This document shows positions 37,920 through 47,114 of a stretch of 64,000 bases of DNA, piece after piece. The stretch is from NCBI RefSeq assembly GCF_004801885.1, contig NZ_SSSM01000005.1, forward strand, positions 620,001-684,000. Reading direction: 5' to 3'. Within the stretch, counting starts at the first letter, position 1; each line of letters opens with the position of its first letter. The translations under genes and the position numbers were made by a program. Origin of the DNA: Naasia lichenicola. Its GTDB lineage: Bacteria > Actinomycetota > Actinomycetes > Actinomycetales > Microbacteriaceae. The notes beneath the pieces are model-generated. The model was not told the DNA's origin and ran no database searches. It worked only from the letters and a program-made list of their open reading frames with translations.

Positions 37920-39724
37920 GCGTCGTCACGGGAGTCACCGGAGAGGAGCGCGACGACCTGAACCGTGCGGAGAGCACGCAGGTCAGGCGCCGCTCGCAGG
38001 TGCTCCTCGGCTCGCTGCTGTCCCCGCTGAAGCGCCGCATCGTCCTGACCTTCGCCGTCGTGGTCGTCAGCACGGCGGCTCAGGTCGCCGGACCCGCCCT
38101 GATCGCGCTCGGCATCGACCGCGGCGTTCCCGCCCTGATCGCCGGCGACGCCATGCCGGTCGCGCTCACGACGATCGCGTACATCGTCCTCGGCATCGGC
38201 GGCGCCCTGCTGATCGGCTGGTACACGCTCCTGCAGGCCAAGATCAGCCAGGCGGTGCTCTTCGACCTCCGCCGTCGGGTCTTCCGGCAGACGCAGCGTC
38301 TCAGCCTCGAGTTCCACGAGTCGTACACGTCGGGTCGGATCATCTCCCGCCAGACGAGCGACCTCGACTCCATTCGCGAGCTGCTCGACTCCGGGGTGAG
38401 CAACCTCGTCTCCGGGGTGCTCTACATGCTCGGCACCGCGATCGCCCTCGTCGTGATCGATCCGATGAGCGGCGCGATCCTCGCCGGCGCGCTCGTCCCG
38501 CTCTGGTTCCTGACCCGCTGGTTCCAGACCCGATCGCAGATCCGATTCCGGCGCACCCGGGTGGCATCCGCACGGGTGATCGTCAAGTTCGTCGAGACCA
38601 TGACCGGAATCCGCGCGGTGAAGGCGTTCCGCACGGAGCCCGCCAACGACCGCGTCTTCGCCAAGGATGTGGAGGAGCATCGCGACTCCAACGCGCGGGT
38701 GATCCGGCTCTTCGGCATCTACGACCCCGGCCTCGTCCTCATCGGCAACGTCACCGTGGCGATCGTGCTGCTGGTCGGCGGCTACCGCGTCGTCGACGGC
38801 GGCATCCAGATCGGCGTCCTGCTGGCCGCGCTGCTCTACTCGCGTCGATTCTTCGACCCGATGGAGGAGATGGCGATGTTCTACAACAGCTACCAGTCCG
38901 CGGCCGCGGCGCTGGAGAAGATCTCGGGTGTGCTGGAGGAGGAGCCGACGGTCCCCGATCCCGCTCACCCCGTCGAGCTGCGCGCCGCGCGCGGCGCCCT
39001 CCGCTTCGACGAGGTGACCTTCGGCTACTCGGCGGGCCGGGTCATCCTGCCGAGCTTCGATCTGGACATCCCCGCGGGCCAGGTCATCGCGCTGGTCGGA
39101 TCGACGGGGGCGGGCAAGACGACCCTCGCCAAGCTGATCTCCCGGTTCTACGACCCCACGATCGGCACGGTCACCCTCGACGGCATCGATCTGCGCTCGC
39201 TGCATCCGAAGGACCTGCGGCGCGCGATCGTCATGGTTACCCAGGAGTCGTACCTGTTCTCGGGCTCCGTCGCCGAGAACATCGCGCTGGGCAAGCCCGA
39301 CGCCACTCGCGAGCAGATCGTGAGCGCTGCGCGCGCGGTCGGGGCGCACGAGTTCATCGAGCTGCTGCCGAACGGCTACGACACCGACGTGAACAAGCGC
39401 GGGGGGAGGGTGTCGGCCGGGCAGCGCCAGCTGATCTCGTTCGCACGGGCCTTCCTCGCCGATCCGGCGGTGCTGATCCTCGACGAGGCGACCGCGTCGC
39501 TCGACATCCCGAGCGAGCGCGCGGTGCAGGAGGCGCTGCAGACGCTGCTCTCCGATCGGACGGCGATCATCATCGCCCACCGCCTCTCGACGGTGGCGAT
39601 CGCGGACCGCGTGCTGGTGATGGAGCACGGCCGGATCGTGGAGGACGGCACGCCCGCCGATCTCATCGGGGGCACAGGACGCTTCGCCAGTCTGCACGCC
39701 GCCTGGCGCGACTCCCTCGTCTGA
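37916..39724 (+). CDS. Heterodimeric ABC exporter, catalytic-site subunit
   Basis: A 602-residue second half of the exporter. It has a full Walker [10 protein letters not shown] (about 394-402), Q-loop Gln442, Walker B VLILDEA with catalytic Glu523 and switch His554. Its signature is the altered VSAGQ (498-502), so the active ATP site uses its own Walker motifs with LSGGQ of the partner. The first 40 residues are hydrophilic. A long palindrome follows the stop. Confidence 0.93.
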   Translation: MSVVTGVTGEERDDLNRAESTQVRRRSQVLLGSLLSPLKRRIVLTFAVVVVSTAAQVAGPALIALGIDRGVPALIAGDAMPVALTTIAYIVLGIGGALLIGWYTLLQAKISQAVLFDLRRRVFRQTQRLSLEFHESYTSGRIISRQTSDLDSIRELLDSGVSNLVSGVLYMLGTAIALVVIDPMSGAILAGALVPLWFLTRWFQTRSQIRFRRTRVASARVIVKFVETMTGIRAVKAFRTEPANDRVFAKDVEEHRDSNARVIRLFGIYDPGLVLIGNVTVAIVLLVGGYRVVDGGIQIGVLLAALLYSRRFFDPMEEMAMFYNSYQSAAAALEKISGVLEEEPTVPDPAHPVELRAARGALRFDEVTFGYSAGRVILPSFDLDIPAGQVIALVGSTGAGKTTLAKLISRFYDPTIGTVTLDGIDLRSLHPKDLRRAIVMVTQESYLFSGSVAENIALGKPDATREQIVSAARAVGAHEFIELLPNGYDTDVNKRGGRVSAGQRQLISFARAFLADPAVLILDEATASLDIPSERAVQEALQTLLSDRTAIIIAHRLSTVAIADRVLVMEHGRIVEDGTPADLIGGTGRFASLHAAWRDSLV

Positions 39725-39729
39725 AGGAT

Positions 39730-39789
39730 GTGAGCTGCCCAGTTCTGCCGCCTGAGACGCCTCTCGAGCGGCAGAACTGGGCGACTCAC
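39730..39789. repeat. 60-bp palindrome between convergent genes
   Basis: GTGAG-CT-GCCCAGTTCTGCCGC pairs with its complement at 39768-39789, with only the CT/GA step unpaired, around a 16-base loop. It starts five bases after the exporter stop and ends just before the alkyltransferase-like gene end. It is probably a bidirectional terminator; its size and style resemble the 62-bp and 82-bp palindromes elsewhere in this window. Confidence 0.8.
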
Positions 39790-39793
39790 GAGG

Positions 39794-40117
39794 TCATTCC
39801 GGCGACCAGGCCGCCTGCCTGAGATCGATGCGGTAGCCCTCGGGCGTATCCGCGGGCAGCAGCGGCGTGCCCTCCGCCTCGTAGTGCGTCCGCGCCACGT
39901 CGGCGTGACCGGTCGGCGGATGGCCGCCGGCGCGGATCACCCGCCACCACGCGACCTCCGACCCGCGGTATCGCATCACCATCCCGACGGCCCGTGCGCC
40001 GGGTCGGCCGAACACCCAGGCCACGTCTCCATAGGTCATCACTCGGCCTGCCGGGATCTGCGCGACGATCTCGAGCACCTGCTCGGAGTACTCCCCGGAC
40101 CGCTCGAACACCGCCAC
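39794..40117 (-). CDS. Alkyltransferase-like (ATL) DNA repair protein
   Basis: A 107-residue protein with the O6-alkylguanine-DNA-alkyltransferase DNA-binding fold: VAQIPAGRVMTYGDVAWVFGRPGARAVGMVM. At the place of the catalytic PCHRV motif it has AWWRVIRAGG, so the acceptor Cys is Trp. This is typical of ATL proteins, which bind alkylated guanine and recruit nucleotide-excision repair instead of dealkylating. A GTG start is used. It follows the GNAT gene by 12 bases in one operon. Confidence 0.88.
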   Translation of the reverse strand: MAVFERSGEYSEQVLEIVAQIPAGRVMTYGDVAWVFGRPGARAVGMVMRYRGSEVAWWRVIRAGGHPPTGHADVARTHYEAEGTPLLPADTPEGYRIDLRQAAWSPE

Positions 40118-40129
40118 GTGCGCGCGGGC

Positions 40130-40582
40130 TCAGAGATCGAGCGCGGCGATGGCCTCGCCGTACCGGGTCTCGCGGAACTGTCTGAATCCGACGTGGCTGA
40201 AGAAGGCCTCGGGGCCCTCATCGCCCGTCTCGTAGATGACGGTGAGTCGTCGGAATCCGCGGTCGCGCGCTTCGTCGGCGAGAGCCCGGACGGCGAATGT
40301 GCCGACGCCGTGGCCCTGCGCGTGGGCGGCGACGTTGATCCGCCAGATGCAGCTGCGGAACTCCTCCTGGTCGGCGTCCGGATCGAAGTTGGCCATGATG
40401 AATCCGGCGACCTCGTCGTCCTCGAGGACCACGCGTGGCCAGGCGGTGGTCGGGTTGACGTAGGCCTCGGCGATGGAGTGCGAGACGGGCGCCACGAACT
40501 GCTCCTGGCCCGGCTTGAGCGTGAGGGTGTTCGCGGCGACGATGTTGCCGGCGTTCAGCTCCTCGAGGCGCAGGGTGCCCAT
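40130..40582 (-). CDS. GNAT acetyltransferase
   Basis: A 150-residue acetyltransferase with the acetyl-CoA motif INVAAHAQGHGVGTFAVRALADEA and the C-terminal FFSHVGFRQFRETRYGE. A conserved LKPGQEQFVAPVSHSIAEAYV region at the N-terminus resembles SpeG/BltD-type polyamine or small-amine acetyltransferases, but the substrate is not established. The ATG lies exactly six bases after TAATCT on the minus strand (leaderless). First gene of a two-gene unit with the ATL gene. Confidence 0.87.
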   Translation of the reverse strand: MGTLRLEELNAGNIVAANTLTLKPGQEQFVAPVSHSIAEAYVNPTTAWPRVVLEDDEVAGFIMANFDPDADQEEFRSCIWRINVAAHAQGHGVGTFAVRALADEARDRGFRRLTVIYETGDEGPEAFFSHVGFRQFRETRYGEAIAALDL

Positions 40583-40734
40583 GGGGTCAGATTACTGTCC
40601 GGTGCGATGCCGCGCATCCCCCAAGGGAGCCCCGCCGCGAGCGATGAGGTAGCTCGACGTCGAGCTATCTGACGTGCGGATAAGCTGGTCCGGGCGCTCG
40701 TTCGGCGCCGCCGATGATGTCGAGGAGTATGCAC

Positions 40735-41949
40735 GTGGCGAAGATCAAGGTCGAGGGAACCGTCGTCGAGCTCGACGGCGATGAGATGACCAGGATCATC
40801 TGGCAGAGGATCAAGGACACCCTGATCCACCCCTACCTCGATGTCGATCTCGAGTACTACGACCTCGGCATGGAGAACCGCGACGCGACCGACGACCAGG
40901 TCACGATCGACTCCGCCCACGCCATCCTCAAGCACGGCGTCGGCGTCAAGTGCGCGACCATCACGCCCGACGAGGCGAGGGTCAAGGAGTTCGGCCTCAA
41001 GAAGATGTGGAAGAGCCCGAACGGGACCATCCGCAACATCCTCGGCGGCGTGATCTTCCGCGAGCCGATCATCATCTCGAACATCCCGCGTCTGGTCCCC
41101 GGCTGGAACAAGCCGATCATCGTCGGCCGTCACGCGTTCGGCGATCAGTACAAGGCCACGGACTTCCGCTTCGACGGCCCGGGCACGCTGACCGTCAGCT
41201 TCGCTCCCGCCGACGGCAGCGAGGCGCAGTCGTTCGAGGTCTTCCAGGCGCCCTCCAGCGGTGTCGCCATGGCGATGTACAACCTCGACGACTCGATCCG
41301 CGACTTCGCCCGCGCCAGCCTCAACTACGGGCTCGCCCGCAACTACCCGGTCTACCTCTCCACGAAGAACACGATCCTCAAGGCCTACGACGGCCGGTTC
41401 AAGGACCTGTTCCAGGAGGTGTTCGAGGCGGACTTCGCCGACAAGTTCGCCGCGGCCGGCATCACCTACGAGCACCGCCTCATCGACGACATGGTCGCCG
41501 CGGCGCTCAAGTGGGAGGGCGGCTACGTCTGGGCAGCCAAGAACTACGACGGCGATGTGCAGTCCGACACCGTCGCGCAGGGCTTCGGCTCCCTCGGCCT
41601 GATGACGAGCGTGCTCTTCACGCCCGACGGCAAGATCGTCGAGGCTGAGGCGGCGCACGGCACCGTCACGCGGCACTACCGCCAGTGGCAGCAGGGCAAG
41701 CCCACCTCCACGAACCCGATCGCGTCGATCTACGCCTGGACGCGCGGGCTCGCGCATCGCGCGAAGCTCGACGACAACGCCGAGCTGCTCACCTTCACCG
41801 AGACCCTCGAGGACGTCGTCATCACGACCGTCGAGAGCGGCAAGATGACCAAGGACCTGGCGCTGCTCGTCGGGCCCGACCAGGCCTACCAGACCACCGA
41901 CGAGTTCCTGGACTCGCTGGCGGAGAACCTCAAGGCCCGCCTCGGCTGA
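40735..41949 (+). CDS. icd: Isocitrate dehydrogenase (NADP)
   Basis: A TCA-cycle enzyme of 404 residues belonging to the dimeric, eukaryote-like subfamily. [53 protein letters not shown] and [28 protein letters not shown] are diagnostic. I prefer the GTG at 40735, seven bases after GAGGAG, over the ATG two codons earlier, which is too close to it. A -10-like TAAGCT is at 40681-40686. A large repeat follows 11 bases after the stop. Confidence 0.96.
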   Translation: MAKIKVEGTVVELDGDEMTRIIWQRIKDTLIHPYLDVDLEYYDLGMENRDATDDQVTIDSAHAILKHGVGVKCATITPDEARVKEFGLKKMWKSPNGTIRNILGGVIFREPIIISNIPRLVPGWNKPIIVGRHAFGDQYKATDFRFDGPGTLTVSFAPADGSEAQSFEVFQAPSSGVAMAMYNLDDSIRDFARASLNYGLARNYPVYLSTKNTILKAYDGRFKDLFQEVFEADFADKFAAAGITYEHRLIDDMVAAALKWEGGYVWAAKNYDGDVQSDTVAQGFGSLGLMTSVLFTPDGKIVEAEAAHGTVTRHYRQWQQGKPTSTNPIASIYAWTRGLAHRAKLDDNAELLTFTETLEDVVITTVESGKMTKDLALLVGPDQAYQTTDEFLDSLAENLKARLG

Positions 41950-41960
41950 CCCACCTCTGT

Positions 41961-42125
41961 GTGTACGTTCCGGCCCCATGTGCGCGAAATTTCGCGCACA
42001 TGGGGCCGGTTTCGTGCACATGACCAATTCGAGGCCGATGGTTCCCAATCCATGCGGCTCGATCATGTGCACGAAGAGCGACGAATGTGCCCGTAATTCC
42101 GTGCACACTCGGCCGGAACGTACAC
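41961..42125. repeat. 165-bp intergenic element with terminal inverted repeats (copy 2)
   Basis: The ends are a perfect 15-bp inverted repeat (GTGTACGTTCCGGCC at 41961-41975, complement at 42111-42125). The internal 15-bp stem at 41972-42007 (arm GGCCCCATGTGCGCG) has a 6-base AAATTT loop. It is homologous to 356-522. The outer triplet (GTG/CAC here, TCC/GGA in copy 1) and one inner pair (G-C here, A-T in copy 1) change on both arms together. It lies between icd and the MFS genes. Confidence 0.85.
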
Positions 42126-42181
42126 CTCGGGGAGCGGTGGGGCGGCGGGGCGGTGGAGTGGAGCCCTAGGCTCGGGAGGAC

Positions 42182-43366
42182 ATGACAGCGCCGCCCGCCA
42201 CCCGCTTCCCGCTCGCGGCGCTGCTCGTCCTGGCCGGCGCGATCTTCGTCTCGATGACGGGGGAGTTCCTGCCCACCGGCCTGCTGCCGGACATGGCCGC
42301 GGATCTCGACGTGAGCGTCTCCCAGGCGGGCATCCTCGTCACCGTCTTCGCCGTCACGGTCCTGCTGACCACCATTCCGCTCGCCTCACTTACCCGAGGC
42401 TTCTCGCGCAAGGGCCTCGTCGTCGTCGTGCTGCTTGTGAACGCGACGGCCACTCTGCTGGCGGCGCTCGCCCCCAGCTATGAGCTGCTGCTCGGCGCTC
42501 GCATCCTCGCCGGTCTGTGCCATGGCCTGTTCTGGGCCGTGATCGGCTCCTACGCCGCGCACCTCGTGCCGAAGGAGCAGCTCGGGCGCGCGATCGCGCT
42601 GACGAGCACGGGCGGAACAGCCGCCTCGGTGCTGGGCGTGCCGCTCGGAACCGCCCTGGGTCACGCCCTCGACTGGCGGCTCGCCTTCGGCGTCATCGCG
42701 GTCATCATGCTCGCGTTCGCCCTCCTGGTGCTGCGCGTGCTCCCGCCGATCGCGCCCTCCGTCGAGGGGGCGCAGGGAGCCCAGCTCGGCGCGGTCGTGC
42801 GCGATCCGAGCTTCTGGTCGGTGATGAAGGTGTGCATCACGATCGCCGTCGTGATGACCGGCCAGTTCGCCTTCTACACCTACATCACTCCGTTCTCCAT
42901 CGATGTCGTGGGCGCTCCCGCCGAGGTCGTGCCCGGGCTCCTCCTGCTCTACGGCTGCGCGGGTGCCATCGGCCTCGTCATCTCGGGCATCGTGGGCGAC
43001 CGCTATCCGATGGCCGCGATCATCGCCTCCATCGCGACGGCGGTGCTGATCGTTCTCGCGATCGGCCTCTTCGCCTCCTCCATGCTGTTCTTCGTGATCG
43101 CACTCATCGTCTGGTCGATCGCACTCGCCGCCATCCCCACGCTGCTGGGCACGCGGAACATGCGGGTGGCGTCGCTGCGGGTACGGGATCTGGCATCCGC
43201 AGGGATCAGCACCTTCTTCAACTTCGGCATCGCGGGAGGCTCCCTGCTCGGCGCGCTGGCGATCGGACCGATCGGCCTCGAGGGGCTGCCGTTCATCGCG
43301 GGCGGTCTCATGGCCGCAGGCCTCGCCTTCTTCGTGCTCAGTCACCGCCGGGAGCTGGGCCGGTGA
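42182..43366 (+). CDS. MFS exporter (AraJ/PbuE-like), first of tandem pair
   Basis: A 394-residue, 12-span major-facilitator transporter. MTGEFLPTGLLPDMAADL in span 1, TRGFSRKGLVVVV in the loop 2-3 motif A position and GARILAGLCHGLFWAVIGSYAAHLVP in span 4-5 place it in the DHA1 drug/nucleoside/sugar efflux group. GGGAGGAC precedes the ATG and a -10-like TAGGCT is at 42167-42172. Its stop overlaps the GTG of the next gene, a clear paralogue. The substrate is unknown. Confidence 0.88.
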   Translation: MTAPPATRFPLAALLVLAGAIFVSMTGEFLPTGLLPDMAADLDVSVSQAGILVTVFAVTVLLTTIPLASLTRGFSRKGLVVVVLLVNATATLLAALAPSYELLLGARILAGLCHGLFWAVIGSYAAHLVPKEQLGRAIALTSTGGTAASVLGVPLGTALGHALDWRLAFGVIAVIMLAFALLVLRVLPPIAPSVEGAQGAQLGAVVRDPSFWSVMKVCITIAVVMTGQFAFYTYITPFSIDVVGAPAEVVPGLLLLYGCAGAIGLVISGIVGDRYPMAAIIASIATAVLIVLAIGLFASSMLFFVIALIVWSIALAAIPTLLGTRNMRVASLRVRDLASAGISTFFNFGIAGGSLLGALAIGPIGLEGLPFIAGGLMAAGLAFFVLSHRRELGR

Positions 43367-44559
43367 CCGCGGCCCGCGGTCGCGAGACCCTGCCGTCGTT
43401 CCCGTATTTCGCCTTGATCGTGCTCGCTGGCGCGATCTTCACCCTCGTGACCGGGGAGTTCCTCCCCACCGGCCTGCTGCCGGACATGGCTGCCGACCTC
43501 GGCGTCTCGCTCTCGCAGACGGGCATCCTGGTGACCGTCTTCGCCGTGACGGTGGTGGTGGCGACCACTCCGCTGGCAGCGCTGACCCGGCGAGTGCCGC
43601 GCAAGCGGCTGGTCGTCATCGTCATGTCGGCGAACGCCGTCGCCAACGTCTGTGCCGCACTGGCGCCGACGTACGAGCTGCTCGTCGGAGCCCGAGTCTT
43701 CGCCGGGCTCTGCCATGGACTGTTCTGGGCGGTCGTCGGCGCCTACGCCGCCCACCTGGTGCCGAGGCAGCAGCTCGCGCGGGCGGTCGCGGTCTCCGGA
43801 GCCGGCGGCACGGCGGCCTTCGTGCTCGGCGTCCCGGCCGGCACGGCGATCGGGCACGCCGTCGGATGGCGGCTCGCCTTCGTGGTCATCGCCATCGTCG
43901 TGGCACTGCTCACGCTCCTCGTGATCCGCTGGCTGCCGCCCATCGAGCGGTACGTGCCCTCCGGAGAGCCGGGGGAGGAGATCCGGGCCCGGCGTGATCC
44001 GTCACTCCGCGGCGTGCTGCTGACGGCGCTGCTCATCGTGATCCTGCTGACGGGGCAGAACATCTTCTACACCTACATCGCACCGTTCTCTATCGAGACG
44101 GCCGGCCTCCCCGCCGACGCGGTGCCGGGGCTGCTGCTGTTGTACGGAGTCGCGGGCGCCGTCGGACTGGTGCTGGCGGGCGTCTTCGGCGGACGGTATC
44201 CGTTCATCGCGGCGACCTCCTTCATGACCGTCTCCGCCGCCTCGGTGCTGCTCATCTGGCTGCTGCCGACCGTCGTCCCGGTGTACGTCGCCGTCGTCGT
44301 GCTGTGGGGGGTCGCCATCGGGGCCCTGCCCGCACTGCTGCAGACCCGGATGATGCACGTCGCATCGCCCCGCATCCGCGATCTGGCCGCTGCCGTCCAG
44401 ACGACCAGCTTCAACTTCGGCATCGGAATCGGCGCGCTGATCGGTGCGGTGCTCATCTCGCCGATCGGACTCGAAGGTCTGCCGCTGGTCAGCGCAGCGG
44501 TCATCGCCGTCGGGCTCGTGGTCCTGCTCGTCACCAGAGGGTCAAGTACGAACCGCTGA
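43363..44559 (+). CDS. MFS exporter (AraJ/PbuE-like), second of tandem pair
   Basis: A 398-residue, 12-span paralogue of the preceding protein. The shared blocks GEFLPTGLLPDMAADL, TGILVTVFAVTVV and AGLCHGLFWAVVGAYAAHLV are nearly identical, while the central loop (ERYVPSGEPGEEIRAR) differs. The GTG overlaps the upstream stop (GTGA), so the two are translated together. A tandem duplication followed by divergence is likely; they could act singly or as a pair. Confidence 0.87.
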   Translation: MTAARGRETLPSFPYFALIVLAGAIFTLVTGEFLPTGLLPDMAADLGVSLSQTGILVTVFAVTVVVATTPLAALTRRVPRKRLVVIVMSANAVANVCAALAPTYELLVGARVFAGLCHGLFWAVVGAYAAHLVPRQQLARAVAVSGAGGTAAFVLGVPAGTAIGHAVGWRLAFVVIAIVVALLTLLVIRWLPPIERYVPSGEPGEEIRARRDPSLRGVLLTALLIVILLTGQNIFYTYIAPFSIETAGLPADAVPGLLLLYGVAGAVGLVLAGVFGGRYPFIAATSFMTVSAASVLLIWLLPTVVPVYVAVVVLWGVAIGALPALLQTRMMHVASPRIRDLAAAVQTTSFNFGIGIGALIGAVLISPIGLEGLPLVSAAVIAVGLVVLLVTRGSSTNR

Positions 44560-44785
44560 ATGCCGAGCGCCGCGGCAGGAAACAGGATGACCCGTGGCGG
44601 CCGACGCGGGGGCGCGAGAACGAGGGCAGCCGCGGGCAAGGCCACATCGGAGAAGTCCCGGAAACAGTGCGTAGCCGTGGTCTGCCTGGGCATACTTCCG
44701 CCCCCGACACTCTGTTCAGACGGGTCGGTTATGGTTACCGCACCGAGTGACGATGAGGAACCATGAATCAGTGTGGGAGAGCGGA

Positions 44786-45751
44786 ATGACCGCGATCGAC
44801 AAGGCACTCCGCAGCGCTGCGGACAGGGTGCTCACCTCTGTGCAGACCGTCATCGACGGCAAGCCCGAGGCAGCCTCGATCGCCTTGACCGTGCTGGTCG
44901 CCGAGGGGCATCTGCTCATCGAGGACGTGCCGGGAGTGGGCAAGACCATGCTCGCCAAGGCGCTCGCCCGCTCGATCGGCGGCTCCATCAGCCGGATCCA
45001 GTTCACCCCCGACCTCCTGCCGTCCGACGTGACCGGAGTGTCCGTCTTCGATCAGGCCGCGGGCCAGTTCGAGTTCAAGCCCGGCGCCGTCTTCGCCAAC
45101 CTCGTGATCGGCGACGAGATCAATCGCGCCTCACCGAAGACCCAGTCCGCGCTGCTCGAGTGCATGGAGGAGGGGCAGGTCACCGTCGACGGCCGCACCT
45201 GGCAGCTGCCCAATCCCTTCATGGTGGTCGCGACCCAGAACCCCATCGAGATGGATGGGACCTACGCACTGCCCGAGGCGCAGCGCGACCGCTTCATGGC
45301 CTCGATGTCGATGGGGTATCCCGATCCTCGTGCGGAGCTCGCGATGCTGCGATCGCGTGAGAGCCAGAGCCCGATCGCCGCGGTCCGTCCCGTGATCGAC
45401 ACCGAGGAGCTCGCGGGCCTGATCGCCGCGGCTCGCGCCGTCTACCTCTCGCCCACCGTCGAGCAGTACCTCCTCGGCATCATCACCGCCACCCGTGCCC
45501 ACCCCGATCTGCGGCTCGGTGCCAGTCCGCGCGCGACCCTCCAGTTCGCGCGCGCGGCGAAGGCCCGTGCCCTGCTGGACGGGCGCGAGTACGTGATCCC
45601 CGACGACCTGTCGGATCTCGCCATTCCCGTGCTCGCCCACCGTCTGCTGCCCTCCCGTCAGGCGATCGCGCGCAGCGGCACGACGGAGGCGCTGACCTCC
45701 GCCGAGGTCGTGCGCTCGGTCGTCGCCGCGACTCCGGTGCCGCGCGGCTGA
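44786..45751 (+). CDS. MoxR family AAA+ ATPase
   Basis: A 321-residue chaperone-like ATPase. Walker A is VPGVGKTMLAKALA, Walker B LVIGDEINRASPKTQSALLECM, sensor-1 VVATQNPIEMDGTYALPEAQ, and the C-terminal lid LGASPRATLQFARAAKARAL. MoxR proteins work with DUF58 proteins, encoded next, to mature or insert partner proteins. The ATG at 44786 is chosen for the GGGAGAGCGGA upstream; an earlier in-frame ATG (44753) lacks a site. A -10-like TATGGT is at 44730-44735. Confidence 0.92.
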   Translation: MTAIDKALRSAADRVLTSVQTVIDGKPEAASIALTVLVAEGHLLIEDVPGVGKTMLAKALARSIGGSISRIQFTPDLLPSDVTGVSVFDQAAGQFEFKPGAVFANLVIGDEINRASPKTQSALLECMEEGQVTVDGRTWQLPNPFMVVATQNPIEMDGTYALPEAQRDRFMASMSMGYPDPRAELAMLRSRESQSPIAAVRPVIDTEELAGLIAAARAVYLSPTVEQYLLGIITATRAHPDLRLGASPRATLQFARAAKARALLDGREYVIPDDLSDLAIPVLAHRLLPSRQAIARSGTTEALTSAEVVRSVVAATPVPRG

Positions 45752-45809
45752 TCGCGTTTTTTCCCCGGCCGAGCGAACCAGACAGCCGAACCCAACCGAA
45801 CCCAACCGG

Positions 45810-45865
45810 ATGACCCCGTCCCGATGACCAGACCACGATGACCCCACCACGATGACGGACCGCAG
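45810..45865 (+). repeat. Four 14-bp tandem repeats spanning the DUF58 start codon
   Basis: Four units, each beginning ATGAC (45810, 45824, 45838, 45852), are spaced exactly 14 bases apart. The last ATG is the chosen start of the DUF58 gene. Because 14 is not a multiple of three, the ATGs fall in different frames. Directly before are two copies of CCGAACCCAA. Slippage could alter spacing and translation of the gene. Confidence 0.8.
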
Positions 45866-47114
45866 CCCGATCGACCGCGATCAGCCTGCGCGCATCCGCC
45901 GCGGGGTGAGCATCCCGCGTCTGACCCGTCGCGGGTGGGTGCTGGCGAGTGCGGCCGCGGTCGCCTTCATCGTGGCCTACTCGTCCGCCTGGCGCGATCT
46001 GCTCTACGTCGCCTGCATCCTCGCGCTGCTGCTGGTCGCGACGGTCGTCGCGGTGCGTACGCGGGCCACGTCGCTCGCCGCCTCTCGGCGCATCGATCCT
46101 CAGCCGATCAGCGCAGGACAGACGGCGATGGTGACCATCGACGTGGCCAATCGATCGTGGATCCGCACCGGATCGGAGACCTGGCGGGACCTCACCCCAT
46201 CCGGTCTCGCAGCGCCTCCGCATCGTTCCCTTCCCGCGCTCGCCGGCTTCGGCAGCTCTCGCTCCACGGCTCGACTGCGCTATCCGCTCGAGACCAGCTC
46301 GCGTGGAGTCTTCGCCGTCGGCCCGATGGTCGTGCGACGCACCGATCCGTTCGGACTGTGCCTGCACGAGCAGATCGTGGGGGAGGCCGAAGAGCTCGTC
46401 GTGCTCCCGCGGATCACACCGCTCGACGGCGGGGTGACCGGCCAGGTCAACGTGACCGACTCGGCCGTGCGGTCATGGAAGGCCGGTCGGGGCAGCGATG
46501 ACGTGATCGCCCGCGAGTATCGGGCCGGAGATGCCCTGCGTCACGTGCACTGGCGGGCCACCGCCCACCGCGGCGAGCTGATGGTCCGCCAGGAGCAGCG
46601 TCAGGAGAACAGTCGTGCCGTGGTCGTGCTCGACACACGCCGCGATGCCTACCGATCCCGAGCCAGCTTCGAATGGGCTGTGGCCTTCGCCGCGTCGCTC
46701 GTCGATCATCTGTCCGATGGCGACACGACAGTGACGCTCGTCGAGACCGCTCCCGATCCCGCGTCGCCGGACATGGACGATCGGACGGTTCTCGAGGCGC
46801 TCGTGTCTCTGGCCAGTGTCGAGCGGCGCTCCAATCGCGGGGACGCCTACCTCGCCCGACTGACCGAGCAGCTCGCCTCCCGACCGGCTAGCGCGTTCGT
46901 CGTGCTCGGGGCGGGGATGCCGTCGGACATCTCCGATCTCGCGGCCCGACGGGGGAGTCTCGGCCGCGCCGCCGTCATGCTCATCGACGACGCGCTGCCC
47001 GAGATCCCCGACGCGCTCTGGCATTCGGGCTGGCGGATCGGCACCGCGACCCCCGACACCGACCCGGCGGAAGCCTGGCGTCAGCTCAACCCGGCAGGAG
47101 CAGCCCGTGACTGA
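45852..47114 (+). CDS. DUF58 domain protein
   Basis: A 420-residue protein. Two hydrophobic segments near residues 28-70 are followed by an external/cytosolic beta region and the DUF58 core DDVIAREYRAGDALRHVHWRA, then HRGELMVRQE, typical of partners of MoxR ATPases. The C-terminal part has a von Willebrand-A-like fold start (SRAVVVLDT). It lies in a MoxR-DUF58-transglutaminase operon, usually linked to cell-envelope or protein-complex maturation. The stop overlaps the next start. The upstream 100 bases contain the tandem repeats described separately. Confidence 0.9.
   Translation: MTDRSPIDRDQPARIRRGVSIPRLTRRGWVLASAAAVAFIVAYSSAWRDLLYVACILALLLVATVVAVRTRATSLAASRRIDPQPISAGQTAMVTIDVANRSWIRTGSETWRDLTPSGLAAPPHRSLPALAGFGSSRSTARLRYPLETSSRGVFAVGPMVVRRTDPFGLCLHEQIVGEAEELVVLPRITPLDGGVTGQVNVTDSAVRSWKAGRGSDDVIAREYRAGDALRHVHWRATAHRGELMVRQEQRQENSRAVVVLDTRRDAYRSRASFEWAVAFAASLVDHLSDGDTTVTLVETAPDPASPDMDDRTVLEALVSLASVERRSNRGDAYLARLTEQLASRPASAFVVLGAGMPSDISDLAARRGSLGRAAVMLIDDALPEIPDALWHSGWRIGTATPDTDPAEAWRQLNPAGAARD

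Noticed and set aside
35610-39697. Long antisense frames opposite the ABC exporter genes
   Set aside because: Same codon-bias artefact; the sense strand carries complete ABC motifs and coupled starts.
40729-41949. ATG at 40729 as the icd start
   Set aside because: It is only one base from GAGGAG; the GTG at 40735 has normal spacing and gives the usual N-terminus.
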